A stretch of DNA of 64,000 nucleotides, taken from the NCBI GenBank assembly GCA_013215375.1, contig JABSRB010000011.1, forward strand, positions 1-64,000, written 5' to 3'. Shown here in pieces: positions 24,309 through 33,944 of this stretch. Position 1 is the stretch's first letter, and each line of letters opens with the position of its first letter. A model generated the notes under the pieces. It did not search any database. It had not been told where the DNA came from and saw only the letters and a list, made by a program, of their open reading frames with translations. The translations under genes and the position numbers were made by a program. This DNA comes from Oceanospirillaceae bacterium. GTDB taxonomy: Bacteria > Pseudomonadota > Gammaproteobacteria > Pseudomonadales > Balneatricaceae.

Positions 24309-25898
24309 ATGACAACTATCTACCTGCCACGAGACACCACTACTTTATCGCTAGATGGCGAAGAAGTGGCACTACAGCTACAAACGCAAGCCGCTAACAC
24401 TAATACCCCTATAAACTTAGTGCGCAATGGCTCGCGGGGCATGTTTTTCTTAGAGCCACTGGTTGAAGTGCAAACGGATCGCGGGCGTATTGCCTTTGGC
24501 CCTGTCACACCCGCTGATGTAGCGAGCTTGTTCGCCGCTGACTTTACCAATCCAGTGTTTGGCAGTGAATCTGCCAGTAATCATCCGCTGTATCTGGGTC
24601 TCACTGAAGAGATTCCCTATCTTAAACAACAGCAGCGCTTGAGCTTTGCCCGTGCCGGTGTCATTGACCCCACCGATATTGACGATTACATGGCACACGA
24701 CGGTTTTGTCGGTCTGGCTAAATCACTGCAAATAACTGATCAGCAAATTGTCGATGAAATAAAAGCCTCGGGATTACGTGGTCGTGGTGGTGCAGCATTC
24801 CCCACCGGCATCAAATGGCAAACGGTTTTAGACTGCGACAGTGAGCAGAAATATATTGTCTGCAACGCCGATGAAGGAGATTCAGGTACCTTTGCTGACC
24901 GGTTATTAATGGAGGCCGATCCCTTTGCCCTAATCGAAGGCATCACTATCGCCGCTCTCGCAGTTGGCGCCAACCAAGGCTATATTTATCTGCGCTCTGA
25001 ATACCCACAGGCACTGATTATTCTCAATGAGGCCATTGCCACCGCCTACAGTAGAAACTTCTTAGGCGACAATCTCTGCGGTTCACCTCATCACTTTCAC
25101 TTAGAAGTACGCTTGGGGGCGGGGGCCTATATCTGCGGCGAGGAGACCTCACTGCTAGAAAGTTTAGAGGGAAAACGCGGCCTAGTCCGCTCAAAACCGC
25201 CACTACCTGCCATTGAAGGTTTATTTGGCCAACCTACTGTGGTCAATAACGTACTATCCTTTGCTGCTGTCCCGCATATATTGGCCGATGGCGCACAAAA
25301 ATATGCCGACTATGGTCAGGGGCGTTCCAAAGGCACCCTCCCCTTTCAAATAGCGGGCAATATTAAGCAAGGCGGTTTAGTTGAACTGGCTTTTGGCACT
25401 ACTTTAAAAGATTTACTGGACGAATTTGGTGCGGGCACTGCCAGCAACAGACCTATGCACAGCATCCAAGTGGGCGGGCCTTTAGGAGCCTATTTAACCC
25501 CTGAGCAATGGGACACTCCCTTAGATTATGAAGCGTTTTCTGCCATGGGCGCAGTGTTGGGCCACGGTGGCATTGTGGTGTTTGACGACAGTGTTGATCT
25601 AGCGGAGCAAGCGCAGTTCTCGATGGAGTTTTGTGTGGAAGAGTCCTGCGGTAAATGCACTCCTTGTCGCATTGGCTCAGTGCGCGGCACTGAAGTGATC
25701 GAGAAGATCCGCAATCAGCAAAATATCGAGGCCAATTATGAATTACTCGATGATTTGTGTGAAACCATGATAGATATGTCGCTCTGTGCGATGGGTGGCA
25801 TGACGCCATTCCCAGTGCAAAGCGCGATGCGCAGCTATAAAAAGCAGCAACTAAACCAACAACCTAAAACGTCAGCCGTGAATAGGGAGGTTTGCTAA
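24309..25898 (+). CDS. fdsB: NAD-dependent formate dehydrogenase beta subunit (NuoF-like)
   Basis: A 529-residue NuoF/FdsB protein that carries the NAD+ and FMN sites. GLRGRGGAAFPTGIKW (residues about 155-170) is the flavin/NAD Gly-rich loop, NADEGDSGTF and EETSLLESLEG follow, and the [4Fe-4S] ligands are in ESCGKCTPCRIG near 449, with the last Cys in SLCAMGG. The N-terminal 110 residues are a divergent thioredoxin-like extension, as usual for FdsB. It starts 9 bp after fdsG. Confidence 0.93.
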   Translation: MTTIYLPRDTTTLSLDGEEVALQLQTQAANTNTPINLVRNGSRGMFFLEPLVEVQTDRGRIAFGPVTPADVASLFAADFTNPVFGSESASNHPLYLGLTEEIPYLKQQQRLSFARAGVIDPTDIDDYMAHDGFVGLAKSLQITDQQIVDEIKASGLRGRGGAAFPTGIKWQTVLDCDSEQKYIVCNADEGDSGTFADRLLMEADPFALIEGITIAALAVGANQGYIYLRSEYPQALIILNEAIATAYSRNFLGDNLCGSPHHFHLEVRLGAGAYICGEETSLLESLEGKRGLVRSKPPLPAIEGLFGQPTVVNNVLSFAAVPHILADGAQKYADYGQGRSKGTLPFQIAGNIKQGGLVELAFGTTLKDLLDEFGAGTASNRPMHSIQVGGPLGAYLTPEQWDTPLDYEAFSAMGAVLGHGGIVVFDDSVDLAEQAQFSMEFCVEESCGKCTPCRIGSVRGTEVIEKIRNQQNIEANYELLDDLCETMIDMSLCAMGGMTPFPVQSAMRSYKKQQLNQQPKTSAVNREVC

Positions 25899-25899
25899 A

Positions 25900-28761
25900 A
25901 TGTTAGAGTACTTCGACCCCAGTAAAGACTTAGGTACGCCGGCAATATTCAGCGCGACCTCCATTACACTTGATATTGATGGCAACAGCATTAGCGTCCC
26001 CGAGGGCACTTCTGTGTTGCGCGCAGCCGCCCTTTACAACATTAATATCCCCAAGTTGTGTGCGACCGATAGTTTAGAGCCCTTTGGTTCCTGTCGTTTG
26101 TGTGCAGTGCAAATTGAAGGGCGTCGCGGCTATCCTGCGGCCTGCACCACACCGGTGAGCGAAGGCATGCAAGTGGTCACACAAAACACTAAGCTGGCTA
26201 AACTACGGCGCAATGTGATGGAGTTATATATCTCCGATCACCCACTAGATTGCCTAACTTGTCCCGCTAATGGTGATTGCGAACTACAAGACATGGCCGG
26301 TGCTGTAGGCCTGCGCGAAGTACGTTACGGCTTTAATGGCAGTAATCATTTAGATGCCCCCACCGATGACTCCAATCCCTATTTTAGTTTTGATGCTAGC
26401 AAGTGCATTGTCTGTTCACGCTGTGTACGCGCCTGTGAAGAAGTACAAGGCACTTTTGCACTGACCATTGACGGTCGCGGCTTTGATTCCAAAGTCAGCG
26501 CGGGGGTCAACCAAGATTTTATAGATTCAGATTGTGTCTCCTGTGGTGCCTGCGTGCAAGCTTGCCCCACCTCAACCTTAATGGAAAAGAGCGTCATCGA
26601 ACAAGGTCAACCCGAGCACTCTATTGTCACTACTTGTGCTTACTGTGGTGTTGGCTGTTCGTTCGAAGCGCAGATGCAAGGCGATCAAGTGATTCGCATG
26701 GTCCCCTACAAAGGCGGCGAGGCCAATCAGGGGCATTCCTGTGTAAAAGGCCGTTTTGCCTTTGGCTATGCCACCCATAAAGACCGCATCAAAGCGCCGA
26801 TGATTCGCGACCATATCGACCAGCCTTGGCGCGAGGTAAGTTGGGATGAAGCGTTCAGCTTTGCCGCTGCCAAAATCAAGGGAATTCAGAAAAAATACGG
26901 GCGCGAGAGCGTTGGTGGTATCACCTCTTCGCGCTGTACCAACGAAGAAACCTACCTAGTACAGAAGCTGATTCGCACCGCCTTTGGCAACAACAATACC
27001 GATACTTGCGCCAGAGTTTGTCACAGCCCCACCGGTTTTGGTTTAAAAACTACCTTGGGAGAGTCCGCCGGCACCCAGACCTTTGACTCAGTCAGAGAAG
27101 CCGATTGCATTATGGTAATAGGTGCTAACCCCACCGATGCTCACCCAGTATTTGGCTCGTTAATGCGCCGCCGCTTGCGCGAGGGTGCCAGTTTAATTGT
27201 GGTGGACCCCAGAGATATTGACTTATTAGCCACCCCTCACCTCAATCAGGCGATACATTTGCAACTGCGCCCGGGCACCAATGTGGCTCTGATTAATGCG
27301 CTGGCGCATGTTATCGCCACGCAAGAGTTGCTAGACAAAGATTTTATTGCCAAGCGATGTGCTAGCGATGCCTTTGAGCAATGGCTGGCCTTTATCAGCG
27401 AAAGCCGTAACTCCCCTGAAGAGACAGAAGCAATCACCGGAGTAGCCCCCGATAAAGTCAGAAGTGCTGCAAGGCTTTATGCCACCGTTGGCAATGGTGC
27501 CATTTTCTATGGCTTAGGGGTTACCGAACATTCACAGGGCTCCACCATGGTGATGGGTATCGCCAATTTGGCGCTGGCCACTGGTAACTTGGGCCGCCTA
27601 GGAGTAGGTGTTAACCCACTGCGTGGGCAAAATAACGTGCAGGGCTCCTGCGATATGGGTTCATTCCCTCACGAGTTACCTGGCTATCAACATGTGGGAG
27701 AGCAACAAGTACGGGATAAATTTGAAGCCGCCTGGAAGGTTAAAATTGATCCAGAGCCGGGTCTGCGAATTCCCAATATGTTTGACGCTGCCCTCAACGG
27801 CACTTTCAAAGGTTTGTACGTACAGGGCGAAGATATCGCTCAATCCGACCCCAATACTCAGCACGTAGAAAAGGCGCTGTGCTCACTGGAATGTTTGATC
27901 GTACAAGATATCTTCCTCAACGAAACCGCCAAATTTGCCCACGTATTGCTGCCAGGTGCCACCTTCCTTGAAAAAGACGGTACTTTCACCAACGCCGAGC
28001 GTCGCATTAACCGCGTGCGCAAGGTAATGCCACCCTTGGCAGGGCTCGCAGACTGGGAGGTGACCTTAGGTCTCTCTAAGGCACTGGGTTATGAAATGCA
28101 CTACGATCACCCCAGCGAGATAATGGATGAGATTGCGCAGCTAACGCCAACCTTCAGCGGAGTTAGTTACCAGAAACTTGAAGAGCTCGGCAGCATTCAG
28201 TGGCCCTGTAATGAGCAGCACCCACTGGGCACTCCAACCATGCACGTCGAAGACTTCCCGATTGGTAAAGGCAATTTCGCCATCACTGAGTTTATCCCGA
28301 CCCAAGAGCGCAGCACACGCCGTCTGCCACTACTGTTGACCACTGGCCGTATTTTGTCTCAGTACAACGTTGGCGCGCAGACACGCCGCACACAGAATAT
28401 GACCTGGCACAGCGAAGACGTACTTGAAGTGCATCCACACGATGCCTTGGAGCGTGGTATTAATGATGGCGATTGGCTAGGCATCACCAGCCGTGCTGGC
28501 AACACGGTACTTCGTGCTAAAATTAGTGAGCGCATGCAACCGGGGATTGTCTACACGACATTCCACCATCCCGGCAGTGGCGCCAATGTTATCACCACTG
28601 ACAATTCTGACTGGGCCACTAACTGCCCAGAGTATAAAGTGACGGCCGTGCAAGTTGAAAAAGTATCGCAGCCTTCGCGCTGGCAAAAAGCCTTCCAAGA
28701 CAGTGATAAAAAACAGCAGCAACTGTTAAAAGGCAAGCAAACGACGTCAGTTGATGTTTAA
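25900..28761 (+). CDS. fdsA: NAD-dependent formate dehydrogenase alpha subunit (molybdenum/tungsten)
   Basis: A 953-residue catalytic subunit that oxidises formate to CO2. From the N-terminus: a [2Fe-2S] domain (CATDSLEPFGSCRLC), a His-Cys-type cluster block (HPLDCLTCPANGDC), two [4Fe-4S] motifs (CIVCSRCVRAC and CVSCGACVQAC), the formate-dehydrogenase [4Fe-4S] site CAYCGVGC, then the bis-MGD domain. The metal ligand is Cys (ARVCHSPTGFG), not selenocysteine, and His follows directly as in active formate dehydrogenases. It begins only one base after the fdsB stop. Length and order match FdsA of Cupriavidus and Rhodobacter. Confidence 0.95.
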   Translation: MLEYFDPSKDLGTPAIFSATSITLDIDGNSISVPEGTSVLRAAALYNINIPKLCATDSLEPFGSCRLCAVQIEGRRGYPAACTTPVSEGMQVVTQNTKLAKLRRNVMELYISDHPLDCLTCPANGDCELQDMAGAVGLREVRYGFNGSNHLDAPTDDSNPYFSFDASKCIVCSRCVRACEEVQGTFALTIDGRGFDSKVSAGVNQDFIDSDCVSCGACVQACPTSTLMEKSVIEQGQPEHSIVTTCAYCGVGCSFEAQMQGDQVIRMVPYKGGEANQGHSCVKGRFAFGYATHKDRIKAPMIRDHIDQPWREVSWDEAFSFAAAKIKGIQKKYGRESVGGITSSRCTNEETYLVQKLIRTAFGNNNTDTCARVCHSPTGFGLKTTLGESAGTQTFDSVREADCIMVIGANPTDAHPVFGSLMRRRLREGASLIVVDPRDIDLLATPHLNQAIHLQLRPGTNVALINALAHVIATQELLDKDFIAKRCASDAFEQWLAFISESRNSPEETEAITGVAPDKVRSAARLYATVGNGAIFYGLGVTEHSQGSTMVMGIANLALATGNLGRLGVGVNPLRGQNNVQGSCDMGSFPHELPGYQHVGEQQVRDKFEAAWKVKIDPEPGLRIPNMFDAALNGTFKGLYVQGEDIAQSDPNTQHVEKALCSLECLIVQDIFLNETAKFAHVLLPGATFLEKDGTFTNAERRINRVRKVMPPLAGLADWEVTLGLSKALGYEMHYDHPSEIMDEIAQLTPTFSGVSYQKLEELGSIQWPCNEQHPLGTPTMHVEDFPIGKGNFAITEFIPTQERSTRRLPLLLTTGRILSQYNVGAQTRRTQNMTWHSEDVLEVHPHDALERGINDGDWLGITSRAGNTVLRAKISERMQPGIVYTTFHHPGSGANVITTDNSDWATNCPEYKVTAVQVEKVSQPSRWQKAFQDSDKKQQQLLKGKQTTSVDV

Positions 28762-28764
28762 GTT

Positions 28765-28814
28765 GGAAATAAATCTTGGATGAATTAGGCGAAACCTAAT
28801 TCATCTCTACTAAT
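28765..28814. repeat. Dispersed repeat tail with 11-bp stem between fdsA and fdhD
   Basis: GATGAATTAGG and CCTAATTCATC form a perfect 11-bp stem around CGAAA (28779-28805). The unit GGAAATAAATC ... CTAATTCATCTCTA matches the tails at 40025, 40120 and 51390. Here it lies inside the operon, so it may tune the fdsA/fdhD mRNA ratio. Confidence 0.65.
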
Positions 28815-28826
28815 GGACCATATGTT

Positions 28827-29639
28827 ATGGGCGAATATAAATTGATCGACGCCACTAGCCCCGGCTACATTCAAGTTGAAACGCAAAAATGGCATGACCA
28901 TCAGCTCCACTCTTTTACTGATCAAGTCATTGAAGAAGTGCCTATCGCCCTTGTCTATAACGGTATTACACAAGCGGTGATGATGGCAACACCCTGTGAT
29001 TTAGAAGATTTTGCGCTGGGTTTTAGTTTATCTGAATCGATAATTGACACTGTTGAGCAAGTGTATGAGATCAATATAACGAAGCACGATAGCGGCTTTG
29101 CTGCAGAGCTAAAAATATCCAGCGAAAAATTCCTGGCACTTAAATCCTATCGTCGCAATATGACCGGCAACACTGGCTGTGGATTGTGCGGGGTAGATTC
29201 ACTCGCAGGCGCATTGCGCACGGCGCGCCAGTTGCAAAAGACCGCACTACCCGCCTCAAGCGCCATTCAACAAGCCATCAATTCACTCACCTCTTGGCAA
29301 CTACTGCAGCAACATACCGGTGCTTGTCACGCGGCTGTGTGGTGCAATATGCAGGGCGAAAAACAGTTACTACGCGAGGATGTAGGGCGTCACAATGCAC
29401 TGGATAAATTAATTGGCGCCGTCCACCGCAGCAGACTTAGCGCCAAAGATGGTTTTGTTTTAATTTCTAGCCGGGCAAGTTATGAGATGATCCACAAAAC
29501 CAGTTTTTTAGACTGTGCGAACTTAGTCGCTGTATCGGCACCAACATCGCTCGCCATCACTCAAGCGAAACAGATCAACTTGAATTTAATTGGCTTCGCC
29601 CGCAACGGTAAAAATAACGTTTATCACTGCGGCCTTTAA
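28827..29639 (+). CDS. fdhD: Formate dehydrogenase accessory sulfurtransferase FdhD
   Basis: A 270-residue FdhD (FdsC in Fds systems). It transfers sulfur to the molybdenum cofactor, giving the terminal sulfido ligand needed for formate oxidation. The sulfur-carrying Cys pair is in TGCGLCGVDSL (residues about 113-123). REDVGRHNALDKLIGA near 185 and FVLISSRASYEMIHK near 210 are family hallmarks. It lies 65 bp after fdsA, across the repeat hairpin, in the usual position for Fds operons. Confidence 0.93.
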   Translation: MGEYKLIDATSPGYIQVETQKWHDHQLHSFTDQVIEEVPIALVYNGITQAVMMATPCDLEDFALGFSLSESIIDTVEQVYEINITKHDSGFAAELKISSEKFLALKSYRRNMTGNTGCGLCGVDSLAGALRTARQLQKTALPASSAIQQAINSLTSWQLLQQHTGACHAAVWCNMQGEKQLLREDVGRHNALDKLIGAVHRSRLSAKDGFVLISSRASYEMIHKTSFLDCANLVAVSAPTSLAITQAKQINLNLIGFARNGKNNVYHCGL

Positions 29640-29667
29640 CAATAATCGCACATACAGAGAGACAATT

Positions 29668-29877
29668 ATGAGATCCGCACAGCAGCAACTCATCCATATG
29701 GTGAATCAGATTGGCGAAAACAATCAACACAGCGGCGTCGAAAGTGCAGCCGCTTTTACTAGCACGCACATCCAAAAATTTTGGGCACGCTCTATGAAGC
29801 AAGATATTATTCAACACTTAAACAATGGTGGTCAGGGTTTATCAGAAATTTCTATTGCCGCTATTAAAAAATTATAA
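29668..29877 (+). CDS. fdsD: NAD-dependent formate dehydrogenase delta subunit
   Basis: A 69-residue protein starting at the ATG at 29668 (an in-frame start at 29590 would overlap fdhD and lacks support). LIHMVNQIGENN near the start and FWARSMKQDIIQHLNNGG are the FdsD signature. FdsD is a small subunit of the soluble Fds complex and completes fdsGBA-fdhD-fdsD here. No hairpin terminator is obvious after it. Confidence 0.88.
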   Translation: MRSAQQQLIHMVNQIGENNQHSGVESAAAFTSTHIQKFWARSMKQDIIQHLNNGGQGLSEISIAAIKKL

Positions 29878-30119
29878 GCCCTCGATGAGAGTAAATGCTG
29901 ACTTTGCTGGTTGCCATTTACTTATTTTTTAGTGAATGCTCGATAATTGTTATATTTTCCCCCTTTTATCCGCTGTTTTTAGAATCCGTTATATATACTA
30001 TAGTTAAGCGTAATTATTGATCGGCGCATGAGTTTTGAGTGAAAATATTTTGTCCTCAAATAAATAATAAAATATTGACTGTAGCGATCAAAACACGGAA
30101 CAACTTTAGAGGTTACAAG

Positions 30120-32810
30120 TTGAAAATATTGGATAATTCCAGCGCAGGGCTAAATAAACAAATATTGCTTGTTACATTGTCACCGCTGATTTTACTGTCA
30201 GTAATATTAAGCGCTTATGTATTTTGGAATAAAAGCGTTGATAGTAACGACATGCTGATGCAGCAAGGCAATACCATCGCCAAAATCATGTCAGTCGACG
30301 CAGAATCGGCCATCGCTAACACCGACATCCTAAAGATGATTAAACTCTCCCAAGCCCCTATCAAGCTGCCCGATGTAGCCGATATCGTGTTCTTAGATAT
30401 TCGCTATAAAGTGTTACACCGCAACGCTAGCTTTACCCTAGATTTAAAAGCGTCTGCCCCCTCTGTCTACGGCAACGATCAGCACTGTTATTTTATTCAA
30501 GCAGTCGGCATCAATAGCCAGGGGGTTACCTTGTTTAGCCACGGTAACCAAGTGATTAAATCCAGTAAAATTATCGGCTGGGTGGTGGTGGTGTTAGACA
30601 CCAAATCAGTGAGTGAGCGCAACTTTAACGTTATGCTTAAAATAGGTTTATCAATCGCTTTGCTGTTAATGATATCGCTGTGGTTTGCCACCCGTTTTGC
30701 CCGCCAAATTATGCAGCCTATTTCAGAGATAACTTCGGTAGTTGATGCCTTTCAAAAAGGTAATTTTGATGCACGGGCGCGCAAGTCTCACGTGGGAAAG
30801 CTCAATGTACTGGCCAATGGTATTAACCGGATGGCGATGCGCATTAAAGTATCAACGACGGACATGGAGACTAGAGTTGATAGCGCCACACGGCGGTTAC
30901 AGTCTGCGATGCATCACCTTGAGCAACAAAATGAGACTTTACAGCAGACCAAGGAAAAAGAAGTGGAGGCCAACCAGGCAAAAGATCAATTTTTAGCCCG
31001 CATGAGCCACGAATTAAGAACGCCACTTACCTCAGTGTTGGGCTTTTCTAAAATACTGCAAGAAACTAAAATTACCGACGAGCAAGTAGAGCCGATAAGA
31101 ATTATCAACCATACCTCACAGCTACTGCTCTCCATCGTCGATGACATTTTGGATTATTCTAAACTGCAAAAAAACGCCATCACCTTAGAGCGGATTGACT
31201 TTGATTTAGAAACCGCCATTTTAGATATCTTAGAGATGCAGGCGCCTATGGCGCACTCCAAAGGTCTTGAATTATCGCTAGTGAGCAGCAACGGACGCTC
31301 TTTTAAAATCAAAGGCGACCCTACTCGGTTTAAACAAATCATCTCCAATCTAGTGTCCAACGCCATAAAATTTACCGACTCTGGATCAGTGGCTATCAGC
31401 GCCGACATTCAACACATCAGCTCGCATCAATCGTTAATTATTATCAGCGTCACCGACACTGGCATCGGCATCTCTAATCAGCAGCTCAATAAGTTATTTA
31501 AAGCCTTTGTCCAGGCAGACACATCCATAACAAGGCGTTTTGGAGGCTCTGGTTTAGGGCTCGTTATCGCAAAAACGCTCACTAAATTGATGGGTGGCAA
31601 GCTTGAAATCTATTCAAAACAAGGCCGTGGCACCAATGTCACTTTACAGATCCCGACACTCAGTGATACCCGCAAAGAGCAGGAGAAAAACATTCCACTG
31701 CACCACGAAACAGTGCTCCTGTACGATGAGAACCAACACACTAGGCGCGCTATCGCGCTGATGTTATCACGTAAAAATTATGATTATAAATCAGCCTCTA
31801 GTCAAAGCAATTTACTAGAACTAATCCCCAATTACCGACATTTAGTGATCGGGATAAAATCTACTGACTTACAAAATAATTTGATAGACCTTATCTTACC
31901 GCTGCTCAATGACAATCATAAAACCATCACTTTAGCCGTGCCTAACAGCCATCCTCTGCCAGTATTACCCAATACTATTCACATTATTAACAAACCGATA
32001 CGACCCGAAGCCTTATTCGCAAAAGAATGTGCGGATCAGATCGCGCCAATTGCTGCGCTGCCAAATTTACCGGCACATGCTGAGATTTGTGCGGTAGTGG
32101 CAGAGGATAATACCTTTAACCAAATCTTAATTTCCAAGATATTAGAAAAGCACCAAATAAAATCTTACATAGCCTCTAATGGTAGAGAAGCAATTGATTT
32201 AATTGAAAAACATCAGCCAGATATCGCCATTATCGATATACATATGCCGGTAATGGACGGTTTTGAAGCGACCAAAATCATTCGCCAAGACAGTGATATT
32301 CCAATCATTTCACTGACCGCTAATATTATTGAACAAGATCACTTAAAGATAACCAAAGCCGGTAGCAACTGTATAATTTTAAAGCCAATCAATGATATAG
32401 AACTCGTCTCAACCATCAGAAAACTCACCGCAGCCGCAATGCAGAAAAAACAGCAACAGATAACAACGGAGCAAGAAGAGATAGGGCTAAACGAAACTCC
32501 TGAGACCAGCACCGGCACCGGCACCAACATTGCTGATTACAACTTAGATCAATCGGTATTGAATGATGAGTTACTACGGCTATTAGGACTATTACAAGAA
32601 GCTTTTCGACAAGCCGATGTCACACAAATGCGCGAGTTCGCCCACCAGCTGGTGGGATTGGCAGGCCTCTATGAATTACCGGAAGTTGAATTGACCACTA
32701 TGGAGCTACAGACCATGCTCAAAGAGAACAATACTCGCCAAGTTTGGACTTGCCTCTCGCGGCTCATTCGTATTGTAGAAAGCGCTGATGCCGTACCTGT
32801 TATGGAATAA
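30120..32810 (+). CDS. barA: BarA/GacS-type hybrid sensor histidine kinase
   Basis: An inner-membrane hybrid kinase of 896 residues. Two membrane helices flank a periplasmic loop (about residues 12-33 and 175-197). A HAMP domain, a coiled coil and the HisKA domain (MSHELRTP, His near 297) follow, then the ATPase with N, G1 and G2 boxes (SNAIKFTDSG, DTGIGIS, GSGLGL), a degenerate receiver, a true receiver (Asp in AIIDIHMPVMDG) and an HPt domain (His in FAHQLVG near 842). I choose a TTG start because AGAGG sits 7 bp upstream and the protein then starts like GacS; an ATG at 30039 would add 27 unsupported residues. It should phosphorylate a GacA/UvrY-type regulator, which is not in this window. 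Confidence 0.85.
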   Translation: MKILDNSSAGLNKQILLVTLSPLILLSVILSAYVFWNKSVDSNDMLMQQGNTIAKIMSVDAESAIANTDILKMIKLSQAPIKLPDVADIVFLDIRYKVLHRNASFTLDLKASAPSVYGNDQHCYFIQAVGINSQGVTLFSHGNQVIKSSKIIGWVVVVLDTKSVSERNFNVMLKIGLSIALLLMISLWFATRFARQIMQPISEITSVVDAFQKGNFDARARKSHVGKLNVLANGINRMAMRIKVSTTDMETRVDSATRRLQSAMHHLEQQNETLQQTKEKEVEANQAKDQFLARMSHELRTPLTSVLGFSKILQETKITDEQVEPIRIINHTSQLLLSIVDDILDYSKLQKNAITLERIDFDLETAILDILEMQAPMAHSKGLELSLVSSNGRSFKIKGDPTRFKQIISNLVSNAIKFTDSGSVAISADIQHISSHQSLIIISVTDTGIGISNQQLNKLFKAFVQADTSITRRFGGSGLGLVIAKTLTKLMGGKLEIYSKQGRGTNVTLQIPTLSDTRKEQEKNIPLHHETVLLYDENQHTRRAIALMLSRKNYDYKSASSQSNLLELIPNYRHLVIGIKSTDLQNNLIDLILPLLNDNHKTITLAVPNSHPLPVLPNTIHIINKPIRPEALFAKECADQIAPIAALPNLPAHAEICAVVAEDNTFNQILISKILEKHQIKSYIASNGREAIDLIEKHQPDIAIIDIHMPVMDGFEATKIIRQDSDIPIISLTANIIEQDHLKITKAGSNCIILKPINDIELVSTIRKLTAAAMQKKQQQITTEQEEIGLNETPETSTGTGTNIADYNLDQSVLNDELLRLLGLLQEAFRQADVTQMREFAHQLVGLAGLYELPEVELTTMELQTMLKENNTRQVWTCLSRLIRIVESADAVPVME

Positions 32811-32811
32811 T

Positions 32812-33192
32812 TTAGAATTCGCGATAAGTGGGAGCTTCACCGATGAGCTTTTCTAGCTTGAGCACCACATATCTCAACTGAATTTGCCCCGCTTCATCGT
32901 AACGTTTAGCGCTGATGCTAAAAGCTACTTTTTGCCCTTGCTCTGCCGCTAACTCAATTTGGTTACACTGGGAGCGAATTTCATCTAGCTCGGGGTCGCT
33001 CGGTATGGCATGGCCAATAAACACTAACCATTTAAGCTCAGTCAGTCTTCCCGCCATTAAATCGTTGAGCAGCGCCAGTGCCTCTAACCTAGAAATTCGA
33101 TAGACTGGCGGGCGGCCAAAATACATCGCCAAAGCCAGCAGACAAAGCACCACACAAGTGACACCAAAAATAACTAGAAACTCAGCCATCAT
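32812..33192 (-). CDS. Hypothetical single-span membrane protein
   Basis: A 126-residue protein with one N-terminal membrane helix (VIFGVTCVVLCLLALAMYFG) and a soluble tail without motifs I can name; a second start codon three bases on is equally possible. Its start overlaps the stop of the upstream DUF2489 gene by four bases (ATGA), so the two are coupled and probably work together. It converges with the hybrid-kinase gene, the stop codons being one base apart. Confidence 0.6.
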   Translation of the reverse strand: MMAEFLVIFGVTCVVLCLLALAMYFGRPPVYRISRLEALALLNDLMAGRLTELKWLVFIGHAIPSDPELDEIRSQCNQIELAAEQGQKVAFSISAKRYDEAGQIQLRYVVLKLEKLIGEAPTYREF

Positions 33193-33647
33193 CGTTGCGA
33201 CATCATCTGTGCTAACTCTTTCACTTCTGCTTTTACCGCCTCAAAGTGCTTGGTTTCTAGTGACATAAGATCTTTAGAAAATTGCTTTCGCTGTTTCTTC
33301 TCTAACGCTTTCCAATCTTTAAGCTTAGGAATATGTTTTGTTTTTTCAAACACTTGCTCCATTACTGGAAAACTGTTTTCCGGTAAATTAGGCCGTAGCT
33401 GATCGACTAATACCTTCAGGCGAATGCTTGCCTCAACCACTTCAATCTGCGCTGTATCAACCGCTTTAACAATAATATTGATACTACTCGATACATATTC
33501 TTGACGCTCGTTATGCTCTTTTAAATGTTGCTCAACAATTTTCTGTTGCGCAATTTTCTTATCACTGGCTGTTTTTAAATGACGATAAATAAAGACACTT
33601 AAAGCGATGATAAAAAGAGTGCCGGTGACAATTGCGAAATAAATCAT
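33189..33647 (-). CDS. DUF2489 family membrane-anchored protein
   Basis: A 152-residue protein with an N-terminal membrane helix (FAIVTGTLFIIALSVFIYRHL) and a long helical soluble region. SSINIIVKAVDTAQIEVVEA followed by SIRLKVLVDQL matches the DUF2489 pattern of a conserved helix pair. The function is unknown. It is the first gene of a two-gene unit with 32812-33192. Confidence 0.6.
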   Translation of the reverse strand: MIYFAIVTGTLFIIALSVFIYRHLKTASDKKIAQQKIVEQHLKEHNERQEYVSSSINIIVKAVDTAQIEVVEASIRLKVLVDQLRPNLPENSFPVMEQVFEKTKHIPKLKDWKALEKKQRKQFSKDLMSLETKHFEAVKAEVKELAQMMSQR

Positions 33648-33944
33648 GGAGTAAATAGACCTTAAATTTAAAAAACGAATTATACCTAATCTATGTAATA
33701 TTTCTCTATCAAATTTAAAACAAGCAATGGCGCATAAATTAATTTAACAACAAGAAAACTCCTTTTGTTTTATGTATTTTGTAGAAAAAGGTTTCAAAAT
33801 TCAAACATAGTTCATCCCAAACAGATTGATTTAGCATATACTGCTTTTTACTGATAATGAATACAGAATTAACTCTAAAATAATTCACATTAGATAAAGA
33901 ACAAAAATACACTAACCTTAAGGTAATAATATAGGAGGGTAATC
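33648..33944. other. 297-bp divergent spacer, no clear site
   Basis: AT-rich spacer between the DUF2489 gene and the TonB receptor. I looked for a Fur box or other palindrome and found only a weak TGATAATGAATA (33850-33861). A good ribosome site (GGAGGG) precedes the receptor. Confidence 0.4.

Noticed and set aside
25453-25809. 118-codon minus-strand ORF inside fdsB
   Set aside because: It is a shadow of fdsB, whose iron-sulfur and flavin motifs are clear on the plus strand.
24320-28736. Other antisense and alternate-frame ORFs over the formate dehydrogenase operon
   Set aside because: All overlap well-supported fds genes and carry no motifs of their own.
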